DNA of 54,773 nucleotides. Source: Sphingobacterium litopenaei. GTDB taxonomy: Bacteria; Bacteroidota; Bacteroidia; Sphingobacteriales; Sphingobacteriaceae. The stretch covers positions 1 to 54,773 of the forward strand of contig NZ_JACOIJ010000024.1 in NCBI RefSeq assembly GCF_014692495.1, read 5' to 3'. Position 1 is the stretch's first letter. The number at the start of each line of letters is the position of its first letter. The translations under genes and the position numbers were made by a program. Shown in pieces: positions 45,701-54,116 of this stretch. A model generated the notes under the pieces. The model saw only the letters and a list, made by a program, of their open reading frames with translations, was not told the DNA's origin and searched no databases.

Positions 45701-46107
45701 AAGAAAATTTCACAAGAGCAACATTAGGATTGCGTGAGCCTTCTGCAGCTGTTTTTTATAATGATCAGCAACCTGACAAAATATTTTATCAAGGACTTGC
45801 GCTACATGCTTTAGGAGAAAAGAGCGAAGCTCAAGTAGTTTTTTCTAATCTAATTAATTACGGAGAGCAACATATGCAGGACGTCGTTGAAATAGATTAT
45901 TTTGCCGTATCGTTGCCGAATATGATGACTTTTGACGATGATTTGAATTTGAGAAACAAAATACATTGTTTGTATATTCTTGGATTAGGGCAATTGGGTT
46001 TAGGTCAGATTCAAGAAGCAAAAGCATCGTTTGGAGAAGTTCTAATGTTGGATCAGCAACACTTCGGAGCAAAGATTCACTTGGCTATGGCAAACGAATA
46101 TGGATAA
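42784..46107 (+). CDS. DUF5107 and tetratricopeptide-repeat protein
   Basis: 1107 residues, no signal peptide, so cytoplasmic. Residues about 1-435 are a DUF5107 domain resembling the galactose-mutarotase/GH beta-sandwich (KILVLPELGGRVQMAYDKI, GLAGPWISGGIEFNWPQHHRP, then QTFLWWANPAVKVND). The remainder (about 465-1107) contains many TPR units, for example YRNLGIAYFNKRGNQEKAIEFYEKAF. Bacteroidota and Actinobacteria carry such genes beside sugar transporters; the reaction is not established. A role in handling or epimerising the imported sugar, or its phosphate, is a guess. It is translated 17 nt after the porter in the AraC-controlled operon. A weak hairpin follows at 46112-46132. Confidence 0.82.
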   Translation: MENTVNIWIENIVIPTYGVGAPDKNPMFFEKRVYQGSSGVVYPNPVIEKIEDVKEDKEYVGVFLENKYLKILVLPELGGRVQMAYDKIRSRHFIYYNQVIKPALVGLAGPWISGGIEFNWPQHHRPSTFQPIDYDIEINEDGSKTVWVNEIEQMFGTKGMAGFTLYPDKAYLEIRAQLYNRTPIPQTFLWWANPAVKVNDEYQSVFPPDVNAVFDHGKRDVSDFPIATGVYYKVDYSPGTDISRYKNIPVPTSYMAINSKYDFMGGYEHDTKAGVLHVANHHVSPGKKQWTWGNGDFGLAWDRNLTDEDGPYIELMTGMYTDNQPDFSWLNPYEEKTFTQYFLPYAELGLVKNATKDLLLNVELNSQQAEIKVYATLAFENLTLQFFIDENLIHEENFNVNPEQVFSVQFDLTQNLNASKYSVKIRDTQKVLLEYQYDVNAISNELPSPAKAALKPSEVENNEQLYLTGLHLEQYRHATYNPIEYYQEALDRDPKDIRCNNALGLWYLRRGKFETSIPYFEKAIETLISRNPNPYDSAPYYNLGLACKAVGNLQKAYDSFYKTIWTSQWQDVGYFSLAQIDISNEKYEEALGHISKSLDRNANNGKAYVLKSFVLRKLHRQQDALLVVEEALRRDRFNLGALFEKMNVLAVQNKTQESQNCRNKIISLSRNKGNNILAYARDYADAGLYTEATNFIELLDSECSTPLTEYYLAYYAGKLGDNELRNFYLNNAFKQDSYLCFPNDVNDIAVLENAIQHINQDHLAPYYLGNLWYDKRQYEDAIFNWEESVKICSAFPTAYRNLGIAYFNKRGNQEKAIEFYEKAFALDKYDARVLMELHQLYKRVNRSPSERLQLLENEFNVVMERDDLYLEYLSLHNFLGDSKKAYSLIMARKFHPWEGGEGKVTAEYVNALVEMAKSAIKNNQYTVALGLLGKTQNFPENLGEGKLYGTHDNDVFYWMGKAFEGLNEESLAKENFTRATLGLREPSAAVFYNDQQPDKIFYQGLALHALGEKSEAQVVFSNLINYGEQHMQDVVEIDYFAVSLPNMMTFDDDLNLRNKIHCLYILGLGQLGLGQIQEAKASFGEVLMLDQQHFGAKIHLAMANEYG

Positions 46108-46111
46108 CATA

Positions 46112-46141
46112 AGCCCTTCCAGATGGAAGGCTATGTGTTTT
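46112..46141 (+). terminator. probable terminator after the DUF5107 gene
   Basis: AGCCCTTCC and GGAAGGCT (46112-46132) with one bulged C and AGAT loop, followed after 5 nt by TTTTT. Weaker than most terminators in the window. Confidence 0.45.
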
Positions 46142-46353
46142 TAAGTTATGTTTGAAACGTATAATCATTTATATTGTCCAAAGGTCGGATTAATTATATT
46201 GATGATGCCGTCAACTTTATTTAAGTTTGTTATTATAAGTTGTCTATGTTTAAAGAGGGATTTTTATTCTTAGAAATTTTATAGTGCTTGTTTTTTAATG
46301 GTGTTAAAATATTGAATAACGATTGATTTTAAGATTACTCTGGGGCTAAATAA

Positions 46354-47001
46354 ATGATAAAATCACATTATATGTTTTTGGATACGGAAGCTTCCGGAGA
46401 ACCGGTAAGATGGGATGTGTCTTCACTAGACGGAAGTGACTGGCCCTATTTGGTGCAGATTTCTTGGGTAATCTATACTCTTGATGGAAATGAAATCAAG
46501 CGCGAAAAACTTTATATTGACGAAAAGGATTTTCAAAGCACGTCTTCGGCACTAAAAATTCACAAGATTACGGATCGATTTCGGCAGCAAAATGGATTTT
46601 CACGCCAAGAAGTGTTGAATCGGCTTCTTTTAGATTTTCAGATGTACGATCCTTTATTGATTTGCCACTTTTTGAAATTTGACCTTAATTTACTCAAAGT
46701 GGAGTTGCGCCGAGCCAAGATTGAGTATGATCTAAATCAAATTCCGGCATTCTGTACGATGTTAGCAACAAAATATCTTGCAGGGACACCACACGCGAGA
46801 CCTCTTCATTTGTCTCAATTATATGCCGTACTTTTCTATAAATCGCTCCAAAATTATCACGACGCGCTTTGTGATACCTTAGCGACTGCAGAATGTTTTT
46901 TCGAACTATTCAAAAGTGGATATATAACCGAAAAGACAATTTTGGATCAGATTAAGGAACGAAAGATAGGTTATGATCATATAAAAGTAGTTTCAAAATA
47001 A
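46354..47001 (+). CDS. DEDDh-type 3'-5' exonuclease
   Basis: 215 residues of the DnaQ fold. The catalytic residues are readable: Asp10-x-Glu12 (FLDTEASGE), Asp110 (HFLKFDLNLL), and His169 with Asp174 (HDALCDT, H-x4-D). It would remove nucleotides from a 3' end of DNA or RNA. It is an isolated exonuclease rather than a polymerase subunit. The next gene, a DUF294 protein with CBS and cyclic-nucleotide domains, begins 10 nt later, and the two are a recurrent pair in bacteria; their shared role is not established. Confidence 0.88.
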   Translation: MIKSHYMFLDTEASGEPVRWDVSSLDGSDWPYLVQISWVIYTLDGNEIKREKLYIDEKDFQSTSSALKIHKITDRFRQQNGFSRQEVLNRLLLDFQMYDPLLICHFLKFDLNLLKVELRRAKIEYDLNQIPAFCTMLATKYLAGTPHARPLHLSQLYAVLFYKSLQNYHDALCDTLATAECFFELFKSGYITEKTILDQIKERKIGYDHIKVVSK

Positions 47002-47011
47002 CCCTTTTACG

Positions 47012-48919
47012 ATGAACCGAGTAGAATTTCTAAAAAATATTCCCCCATTCAATTTGCTGTCACTGGAAGTACTTGCTGACTTTGCGGATCTTTTTACTGA
47101 AACAAAATATAGCAAAGATACCTTGATTTATCAACAGGAAATCACCAAAATGAAAGGTGTTGATGTCATTGTTAAGGGACAATACGAGTCTTTTTTTTAC
47201 GATAAGGAGCATAATAAACGATTGCCCAAATCACATGGAGAAGGCTTTTGCTATGGAGGTATATCCATACTTTTGAATAGAAAGAAATCGTTGCGTACTG
47301 TTATTGCTACTAAGGGCACGGTAGTGCTTTCATTAAAACGAAAGTATTTTGCTGGGCTTTGTCAGTCTAACGATGCCTTTTTTCAATATTTCACAGCTGA
47401 ATATGGACGTCTAATGGCGGATGATGATTTTGCTCATTTTACTAAAGCTCCCCCTTCCTTTGAACAAAGCTATATTGCCGCCGAACAGTTATATTCGAGG
47501 CGGATAGAAAGCGTAGATGCCCAGGATATATTGTATTGTGATGAATATACACCTGCGTGGCAAGCGGCAACGCTTATGGCGGATCATAAAAGAAGTTGTC
47601 TCATCGTTCGTAATGAAGCTGGGCATGCGGTCGGGTTTATTACAGATATTACATTGCGCGACAAAATAGTGGCGCAACGTGGATTTGATAACACTGTTGC
47701 AGCGAAGGAAATAATGGACACTCCTGTAGTGACCATCGATAATCAGGCGTATGTATATGAAGCGATACTGATGATGTTTCGTTCGAAGACCCGCTATCTC
47801 TTGGTAGATAATAAAGGTACGCTCGAAGGAATTATTAGTAGAAACCGTCTACTTAGTGAGCAAGCACAATCTCCGTTGGTTTTTATTCAATCAGTTAAGC
47901 TGGCATTATCGGTGGATGAGCTAAAAGGTAAATGGGATAATGTGCCTCATATGATCAAGCAATTGGTTGGGAGAGGAGTCAATGCCGAGATCGTTAACCA
48001 AATTATTACATCCATAGCGGACACTATCTTGATCAAGATAATAGAAAATGTAATAGCTGAGATTGGCAAGCCTCCCGCTAAATTTGTCTTTATGGTGCTG
48101 GGGAGTGAAGGCCGAAAGGAACAGACTTTAAAAACGGATCAAGACAACGCCATTATTTATGAAGACAAGGCTAATGAGCACCGTGAGGAAGTGAGAGCCT
48201 ATTTTCTTAAGTTCGCTGATATGGTGTCAGGGCATCTGGATTTTGTTGGATTCAGCTTCTGTAGTGGCGGGTTTATGGCCAAAAATCCAAAATGGACCCA
48301 TTCTTTGTCACATTGGAAAAATAACTATGAGCTATGGCTACAAGAATCTGTTCCCGAAACAAGTATTAAATTTTCGACTTTCTTCGACTGTCGTTACATT
48401 TATGGTGATGCGACAATTATGGATGAGCTTCATGAATTTTTGGATGAAAAATTAAAACAACCTTTAGAAAAGTTGTTTTTCCAGATGGCAAAAAATGCAT
48501 TGCAGTATCAACCTCCGCTTACCTCATTCCTCAAGAATATACGCACTATAAACGTAGGAGACCGGGAAGTTTTTGATATTAAAAAAGCAATGACACCGAT
48601 CGTGGATTTGGTACGTGTATATGCATTAAAACATCGTATTTTCAAGGTGAATACAGGAGAAAGGATAAAAGCACTTCAAAAAAACGAGGTTTTTTCGGAA
48701 TCCGCTGCACACGAACTCCTTCATTCCTATTATTATCTGATGGCATTGCGTTTGAAAAAGCAGGCTAATGACATTATTCAAGATAATTCAGAACCTAACA
48801 ACTTTATTGATCCAACTAGTTTAACAAAAATCGAACAGGTAACACTTAAAGAGATTTTCAAGACTATAGAGGGTTTTCAATCACGTATACGTGTGGAGTT
48901 TACAAAAGAGCTTTTTTAA
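47012..48919 (+). CDS. DUF294 putative nucleotidyltransferase with cNMP-binding and CBS domains
   Basis: 635 residues. A cyclic-nucleotide-binding-like domain (about 1-130: YSKDTLIYQQEITKMKGVDVIVKGQYE) is followed by two CBS domains (about 160-285) and a nucleotidyltransferase-like domain (DUF294). The latter has LGSEGRKEQTLKTDQDNAIIYED (about 360-382), which contains the GS...D-x-D pattern. A DUF294 C-terminal helical domain (about 480-630) completes it. The architecture matches GlnD-like enzymes that modify or sense, probably responding to a nucleotide. The substrate is unknown. It is co-transcribed with the exonuclease, 10 nt upstream. Confidence 0.85.
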   Translation: MNRVEFLKNIPPFNLLSLEVLADFADLFTETKYSKDTLIYQQEITKMKGVDVIVKGQYESFFYDKEHNKRLPKSHGEGFCYGGISILLNRKKSLRTVIATKGTVVLSLKRKYFAGLCQSNDAFFQYFTAEYGRLMADDDFAHFTKAPPSFEQSYIAAEQLYSRRIESVDAQDILYCDEYTPAWQAATLMADHKRSCLIVRNEAGHAVGFITDITLRDKIVAQRGFDNTVAAKEIMDTPVVTIDNQAYVYEAILMMFRSKTRYLLVDNKGTLEGIISRNRLLSEQAQSPLVFIQSVKLALSVDELKGKWDNVPHMIKQLVGRGVNAEIVNQIITSIADTILIKIIENVIAEIGKPPAKFVFMVLGSEGRKEQTLKTDQDNAIIYEDKANEHREEVRAYFLKFADMVSGHLDFVGFSFCSGGFMAKNPKWTHSLSHWKNNYELWLQESVPETSIKFSTFFDCRYIYGDATIMDELHEFLDEKLKQPLEKLFFQMAKNALQYQPPLTSFLKNIRTINVGDREVFDIKKAMTPIVDLVRVYALKHRIFKVNTGERIKALQKNEVFSESAAHELLHSYYYLMALRLKKQANDIIQDNSEPNNFIDPTSLTKIEQVTLKEIFKTIEGFQSRIRVEFTKELF

Positions 48920-48992
48920 TAGTTATTGATGATAATGCACTGTGCTAGTACGATAGGTTATTCTGAATAATTAACTAACTTTGTAGTTTCCC

Positions 48993-49113
48993 ACGTCATT
49001 TCGACCGAATGTGAGAAATCTAATAGTTTTGGGAGGAATATTATATATATTATTTCAAATAATACCTCGAAGTGAAAGTCAAATACTAGATTTCTCCTAT
49101 CGTCAAAATGACG
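48993..49113. repeat. MITE-like inverted-repeat element
   Basis: 121 nt with terminal inverted repeats: left ACGTCATTTCGAC...GAGAAATCTA (48993-49022), right its imperfect complement, TAGATTTCTC...AAAATGACGT (49086-49113). The middle (TTATATATATTATTTCAAATAATA) is AT-rich. There is no ORF. Similar CGTCATTTCGAC...GAGAAATCT elements are scattered in Bacteroidota genomes. Confidence 0.75.
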
Positions 49114-49159
49114 TATTTCTAATTAGGATTTTACCTCAAAACGTAATCTCGTAGATTAA

Positions 49160-49210
49160 TAAAACTTAAAAAAGCTTTCAGATTCTATCTGAAAGCTTTT
49201 TTAAGTTTTA
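49160..49210. terminator. long bidirectional terminator beside rlmF
   Basis: 24-bp stem TAAAACTTAAAAAAGCTTTCAGAT/ATCTGAAAGCTTTTTTAAGTTTTA in two halves around a TCT loop. The rlmF stop codon is part of the right arm. Confidence 0.8.
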
Positions 49211-50086
49211 TTCCCAACGCCAAGCGAGGATTCTCATTTTCTTTTGGCCTTGCTCCATTTCGATGATTTCGATTTGAGCGGCTTTGTGGTATTCCAAAAC
49301 AGCAATCAGAGGTTTTAAGTTTTCTTTGCTGGAAACCAAAGAAGTGGTCCACTTAATCTGTTTTTTGTATTTCTGGCTGTCGTAGATTAATTGGGTGATA
49401 AAAGCTTTTTCACCACCTGGACACCAAAGTTCATTTGGATGGCCAGCGAAATTTTGTACTGTAGGCGATTCTGTTCCTTTTTTCAGATTTTGAAATTTCT
49501 TGGTGCTCTTTGTCCAGTTATCTTCTCTTGATTTGAAAAATGGAGGATTACACATTATCGCATCAAATTTATCTTCGGGGAAAATAATGCCGTCTAAAAT
49601 ATTTTCTCTATTATCCTGAAAACGTAATTTGATTTTTTTCTTCAACCAAATATTCTTGTTGACATTCACTTCTGCTTGATGCACAGATGCGCGGTCAATT
49701 TCAGTTCCTACAAAATCCCAATTGTACTCTTGCGCACCAATAACAGGATAGATAATGCTTGAACCTGTTCCGATATCTAATATTTTAACTTCTTTTCCTG
49801 TCGGAATAGTTCCATTATTAGTCGTTGCTAATAAATCCGCTAAATGATGGATATAATCCGCTCTTCCTGGTACAGCAGGGCAAAGACTGTTTGGCGTCGG
49901 TTGCCAGTATTTTAATTTATAATCTGCGATTAATAATGCTTTATTCAGTTCCAAAACGGATTTTGGATTCGAAAAGTCGATAGTATCTTTTTGATTGTTT
50001 TGAATGATATGACTGCTTAATCCTTTGTATGCGGATTTTAATTTTTTTAAGTCGTAACCATTTAAGTGCTTATTTCTATTATGCAT
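49208..50086 (-). CDS. rlmF: 23S rRNA (adenine(1618)-N(6))-methyltransferase
   Basis: 292 residues. The SAM site is DIGTGSSIIYPVIG (104-117) and the N6-adenine methyltransferase motif is NPPF (180-183). The YbiN/RlmF features LKYWQPTPNSLCPAVPGRADYIHH and WCPGGEKAFI are also present. It methylates A1618 of 23S rRNA. ATG 50086 follows a TACCTTTG box (50111-50118, minus strand). The gene stands alone. Confidence 0.93.
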   Translation of the reverse strand: MHNRNKHLNGYDLKKLKSAYKGLSSHIIQNNQKDTIDFSNPKSVLELNKALLIADYKLKYWQPTPNSLCPAVPGRADYIHHLADLLATTNNGTIPTGKEVKILDIGTGSSIIYPVIGAQEYNWDFVGTEIDRASVHQAEVNVNKNIWLKKKIKLRFQDNRENILDGIIFPEDKFDAIMCNPPFFKSREDNWTKSTKKFQNLKKGTESPTVQNFAGHPNELWCPGGEKAFITQLIYDSQKYKKQIKWTTSLVSSKENLKPLIAVLEYHKAAQIEIIEMEQGQKKMRILAWRWE

Positions 50087-50291
50087 TCTTATTTATTTGC
50101 TCTTAAAGGTCAAAGGTACAGCTTTAGATTTACAAACAGTCGATTTCTATATTTAATCTAATAGTCGTAAGATTTATTTGAATATTGATTATTTTTAATT
50201 GAATAATAAATATTCTTTGTGCTAATGTCTTTCATTCTAAAAGTTATCAATTAATAAATTTTTATTTAATTACAAGTTGTCTTTGTTTTTT

Positions 50292-51124
50292 ATGGAGGAA
50301 AAGAAAAATATCCAATCAATTTCGGATTTTATCACTGCAGTTAAGGGGTTTCAAAAATTAACATATCCCTATCAATATAGCCTGTGGTTTAGAGCAGAAT
50401 CAACCAAATACGAGAAAACACATTTAATCCCAAGTATATTTAGAGAATATGTAATTCCGCCTGTTTCTTGCCATGATTTTGGTGTAAAAGAAGATAATCT
50501 AATTTCGACATTCAAGAATGAAGCATATCCTTTTTTGGTTAAACATCAATTAACTAATCATGTAAATGGAATTTATTTTCTAATGCAACATTATGGAATT
50601 GAAACTCGATTGTTAGATTGGACTGATAATGCGCTAATTTCACTATTTTTTGCGGTTGAGAATGAAAATTTAGAACATGATATTTTTATATGGGTGTTAG
50701 ATGCTTATAAGTTGAATTTCTTTACACAAAAACTTTATGAAGGGTCTAATCATAAATATGGATTTTTATATAATTCATTTGATAAAGATATAATTGTTGA
50801 GTCTTATTTACATTAAAGGCAGACTTTTAAGATACCTAGTAAAAACGATCGCACAAAATATCCAATTGCATTAAAACCTTTTTATATTGATGAGAGACTA
50901 AAAAATCAAAACTCTTGTTTTACCCTTTTTGGTCATGATATGGATGGACTTAAAAATCACCCAAATAAAATTGATTTTCTTAATCAAATTGTAATTCCAA
51001 AAGAGGCTTTGAAAAGCATAAAAAGAGATTTATATAATATGGGATTTCTTATGATTCAATATGCCCAGGTTTAGAAGGTATTTCAAAAAAAATAATGTAT
51101 GCGATAAATAATTCGATTATCTAA
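50292..51124 (+). pseudogene. FRG-domain protein gene, broken by a stop codon and a frameshift
   Basis: ATG 50292 begins MEEKKNIQSISDFITAVKGF and an FRG domain with LWFRAES and IYFLMQHYGIETRLLDWTDNALISLFFAV. Translation stops at TAA 50814-50816 after 174 codons, but the same frame then continues as RQTFKIPSKNDRTKYPIALKPFYIDERL and a typical C-terminal tail. After 51050 the reading shifts by one base to DSICPGLEGISKKIMYAINN and stops at 51122-51124. A missing T near 51045-51050 would join the two. Family members (about 250-280 residues) are accessory genes, some linked to phage defence or toxicity; function is mostly unknown. Two lesions argue for real decay rather than sequencing error. Confidence 0.82.
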
Positions 51125-51175
51125 CGCTAAACCTTTTCATTTTTCATATCCTTCATTATTTGGTTAAATAATTCG

Positions 51176-51183
51176 TAAATTTG
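51176..51183 (+). promoter_or_regulatory. -7 promoter element of thrS
   Basis: TAAATTTG matches TAnnTTTG. Transcription would start about 51190 and leave a leader of about 90 nt with hairpins before the thrS ATG. Confidence 0.5.
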
Positions 51184-51194
51184 CACCTCGCGGA

Positions 51195-51237
51195 TTTTAG
51201 TCGATATGCAATGTATTTGTACGCATTGTAGCTAAAG
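51195..51237 (+). promoter_or_regulatory. thrS leader hairpin resembling a tRNA-Thr anticodon arm
   Basis: TGCAATG (51207-51213) pairs with CATTGTA (51224-51230) over seven positions around the loop TATTTGTACG, which contains UUGUA as in the U33-UGU-A37 of tRNA-Thr(UGU). An outer TTTAG/CTAAA pair encloses it. A competing hairpin TAAAG-TCAG-CTTTA lies at about 51233-51246. This could bind ThrRS for autoregulation, as known for E. coli thrS; here it is an inference. Confidence 0.35.
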
Positions 51238-51277
51238 TCAGCTTTACTAAATTCAAAATTTTAAATCATAATTGTAG

Positions 51278-53203
51278 ATGATTAACATTACACTCCCTGA
51301 CGGTTCAGTACGTCAGTTTGAAAAAGGGACAACAGCGATGCAAGTGGCGTTGTCTATTTCTGAAGGATTAGCTAGAAATGTTTTAGCTGCTGAGGTAAAC
51401 GGTGAAGTATGGGATGCTTCACGTGCAATTGAACAAGATTCGACTGTTAAATTGTTAACCTGGAATGACGACAAAGGTAAATCTACCTTTTGGCACTCTT
51501 CTGCTCACTTATTAGCTGAAGCTTTGGAGGCACTTTATCCAGGTATCAAATTTGGTATTGGTCCAGCTATCGAAACCGGTTTCTACTACGATGTAGACTT
51601 TGGCGATAGAGAATTCTCATCGGATGACTTCAAACAAATTGAAGACAAGATGTTGGAATTGGCGAAGCAAAAAGAAGTGTTTGAGCGTAGAGCAGTTTCC
51701 AAAAAGGAAGCATTAGACTATTTCACAGAAAAAGGTGATGAGTACAAATTGGATTTGATCAAAGATCTAGAAGATGGCTCTATCACATTCTATTCACAAG
51801 GAAATTTCACGGATTTGTGCCGTGGTCCACATATTCCAAACACAGGATTCATCAAAGCTATCAAATTAACAAATGTAGCTGGTGCGTACTGGAGAGGAGA
51901 TGAGTCACGCAAACAGTTGACTCGTATCTATGGGGTGACATTCCCTAAAGCTTCTGAATTGACAGATTACTTGAAATTCATTGAAGAGGCGAAGAAACGT
52001 GATCACCGTAAGTTGGGTAAAGAATTGGAATTATTTGCTTTCTCTGAAAAAGTAGGAGCAGGTTTGCCATTGTGGTTGCCAAAAGGAACGGCTTTACGTC
52101 AAAAGTTGCAAGACTTTTTGCAAAAAGCACAGTTGAAAGCAGGGTATGAGCCTGTTATCACACCGCATATCGGTAACAAAAATTTGTATATTACTTCGGG
52201 TCACTACGAGAAATATGGTGCAGATGCGTTTCAACCGATTCATACACCTGTAGAAGGTGAAGAATTCTTCTTGAAACCAATGAACTGTCCACACCACTGT
52301 GAGATTTACAAAACAAAACCTCGTTCGTACAAAGACTTGCCGGTTCGTTTTGCGGAATTTGGTACAGTATACCGTTATGAGCAATCCGGTGAGTTGCATG
52401 GATTGACACGTGTTCGTGGGTTTACACAAGATGATGCGCACTTATTCTGTCGTCCTGACCAAGTAAAAGACGAGTTCAAAAAAGTAATTGATTTAGTATT
52501 ATACGTTTTCGGTGCCTTAGGTTTCGAAGATTTTACAGCACAAGTGTCGCTAAGAGATCCAGAGAACCGTTCTAAGTATATTGGTTCGGATGAAAACTGG
52601 GCTTTAGCTGAATCAGCGATCATTGAAGCTGCTGCAGAAAAAGGTTTGAACACAGTGGTAGAATACGGTGAAGCGGCATTCTACGGTCCTAAATTGGACT
52701 TCATGGTGAAAGATGCGTTGGGACGTAAATGGCAGTTGGGTACAATCCAAGTAGATTACAATTTGCCTGAGCGTTTCGAATTAGAATACACTGGTTCGGA
52801 TAATCAAAAACACCGTCCTGTGATGATTCACCGTGCACCATTCGGATCATTAGAAAGATTTGTTGCGGTATTGATCGAGCACTGTGGTGGTCAGTTTCCA
52901 TTATGGCTTGCGCCTGAGCAATTTATCGTCTTGCCTGTGTCAGAAAAATACGAAGAATATGCTCAAAATCTTTTAGATTCGCTAAATAATTCCGATATTC
53001 GCGGTCTGATCGATCTTAGAGACGAGAAGGTAGGACGCAAAATCCGTGACGCCGAAGTTAAGAAATTGCCTTATATGTTGATTGTAGGGGAAAAAGAGAT
53101 GGAAAGTGGCACAATTTCTGTTCGTAAACACGGGTCAGTGGATTTAGGTTCTATGACAGCAGAAGAATTTAGAGATTTATTAATAAAAGAAATAACCGTT
53201 TAA
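51278..53203 (+). CDS. thrS: threonine-tRNA ligase
   Basis: 641 residues, class II synthetase with TGS domain (1-60, [23 protein letters not shown]), a second editing domain (about 65-225, with [20 protein letters not shown]) and the catalytic core. The core has [13 protein letters not shown] (zinc ligand Cys337), [31 protein letters not shown] (motif 2) and [20 protein letters not shown] (motif 3). The anticodon-binding domain follows ([23 protein letters not shown]). It charges tRNA-Thr. First gene of the thrS-infC-rpmI-rplT cluster; infC begins 12 nt later. Confidence 0.98.
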   Translation: MINITLPDGSVRQFEKGTTAMQVALSISEGLARNVLAAEVNGEVWDASRAIEQDSTVKLLTWNDDKGKSTFWHSSAHLLAEALEALYPGIKFGIGPAIETGFYYDVDFGDREFSSDDFKQIEDKMLELAKQKEVFERRAVSKKEALDYFTEKGDEYKLDLIKDLEDGSITFYSQGNFTDLCRGPHIPNTGFIKAIKLTNVAGAYWRGDESRKQLTRIYGVTFPKASELTDYLKFIEEAKKRDHRKLGKELELFAFSEKVGAGLPLWLPKGTALRQKLQDFLQKAQLKAGYEPVITPHIGNKNLYITSGHYEKYGADAFQPIHTPVEGEEFFLKPMNCPHHCEIYKTKPRSYKDLPVRFAEFGTVYRYEQSGELHGLTRVRGFTQDDAHLFCRPDQVKDEFKKVIDLVLYVFGALGFEDFTAQVSLRDPENRSKYIGSDENWALAESAIIEAAAEKGLNTVVEYGEAAFYGPKLDFMVKDALGRKWQLGTIQVDYNLPERFELEYTGSDNQKHRPVMIHRAPFGSLERFVAVLIEHCGGQFPLWLAPEQFIVLPVSEKYEEYAQNLLDSLNNSDIRGLIDLRDEKVGRKIRDAEVKKLPYMLIVGEKEMESGTISVRKHGSVDLGSMTAEEFRDLLIKEITV

Positions 53204-53215
53204 AAATTTAAACAT

Positions 53216-53776
53216 TTGGCATTAAAACGACCTAGTGGTCCAAGACCACCAATGAGAAAGAAAGAACCAGAGCATCGTATAAATGAATTTATACGTGTGC
53301 CTGAAGTACGTTTAGTGGGTGATAATGTTGAGCCAGGAGTGTATCCTACGCGTAAAGCATTGGAATTGGCTGATGAGTTGGAGTTAGATTTAGTAGAGAT
53401 TTCGCCAAATGCTGTACCGCCTGTTTGTAAAATTGTGGATTATAGTAAATTCATTTACGAACAAAAGAAAAAACAAAAGGAAATCAAAGCGAACGCGAAG
53501 CAAACGATTATTAAGGAGATCCGTTTCGGACCTAATACAAGTGAGCACGATTTTGATTTCAAATTAAAGCATGCTATGCGCTTCCTAGAGGCAGGTGAGA
53601 AAGTACGTGCTTACGTTCACTTCAAAGGTCGTGCTATCGTATTCAAAGAGCAAGGTGAAATCTTGTTGTTACGTTTTGCACAGGCATTGGAAGATTATGG
53701 TAAAGTGGAATTGTTACCAAAATTGGAAGGTAAACGTATGTTCTTGACTTTGGCTCCTAAAGGAACGAAAAAGTAA
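53216..53776 (+). CDS. infC: translation initiation factor IF-3
   Basis: 186 residues. The N-domain has [19 protein letters not shown] and [26 protein letters not shown]; the linker and C-domain read [20 protein letters not shown] and [26 protein letters not shown]. It binds the 30S subunit and checks start codons. The reading frame starts at TTG 53216, and no in-frame ATG or GTG is available upstream of the conserved N-terminus. A weak start is typical of infC, since IF-3 discriminates against non-AUG codons and so represses its own synthesis. It follows thrS by 12 nt and is followed by rpmI. Confidence 0.96.
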   Translation: MALKRPSGPRPPMRKKEPEHRINEFIRVPEVRLVGDNVEPGVYPTRKALELADELELDLVEISPNAVPPVCKIVDYSKFIYEQKKKQKEIKANAKQTIIKEIRFGPNTSEHDFDFKLKHAMRFLEAGEKVRAYVHFKGRAIVFKEQGEILLLRFAQALEDYGKVELLPKLEGKRMFLTLAPKGTKK

Positions 53777-53817
53777 AAAAAGATATTCTAACAGATTGAT
53801 ATAAAATAATAAGTATT

Positions 53818-54018
53818 ATGCCAAAAGTTAAAACCAATTCCAGCGCAAAGAAACGTTTCAAATTGACTGGAACAGGTAAAATCAAAAGAAAAAGTGCTTT
53901 CAAAAGCCACATTTTGACTAAGAAAACTACGAAACAAAAACGTAACTTGACTCACACAGCATTAGTTTCTGATGGTGATACAGGTAACGTAAAACGCATG
54001 TTAGCGATTGGTAAATAA
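53818..54018 (+). CDS. rpmI: 50S ribosomal protein L35
   Basis: 66 residues with the L35 signature [29 protein letters not shown]. It is basic and binds 23S rRNA. ATG 53818 is 41 nt behind infC in the usual gene order. Confidence 0.97.
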   Translation: MPKVKTNSSAKKRFKLTGTGKIKRKSAFKSHILTKKTTKQKRNLTHTALVSDGDTGNVKRMLAIGK

Positions 54019-54116
54019 TCGTTTTCAGCACAATTAACAATATTTTATAACCGGGTATCGGGTCGTAAGCTAGTTGAGATACACAGCGCCTCATACCAAA
54101 TTTAATTTTTAAAAAT
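54019..54116 (+). promoter_or_regulatory. rpmI-rplT spacer with possible L20-binding structure
   Basis: 98 nt. GTATC (54055-54059 area) and GATAC (near 54080) can pair around GGGTCGTAAGCTAGTTGA. In other bacteria L20 represses this operon by binding an rRNA-like leader; a similar role here is only suggested by position. Confidence 0.25.

Noticed and set aside
50277..50291. Earlier TTG start for the FRG gene
   Set aside because: ATG 50292 with GAGGAA immediately after is simpler; the extra residues (MSLFF) look non-coding.
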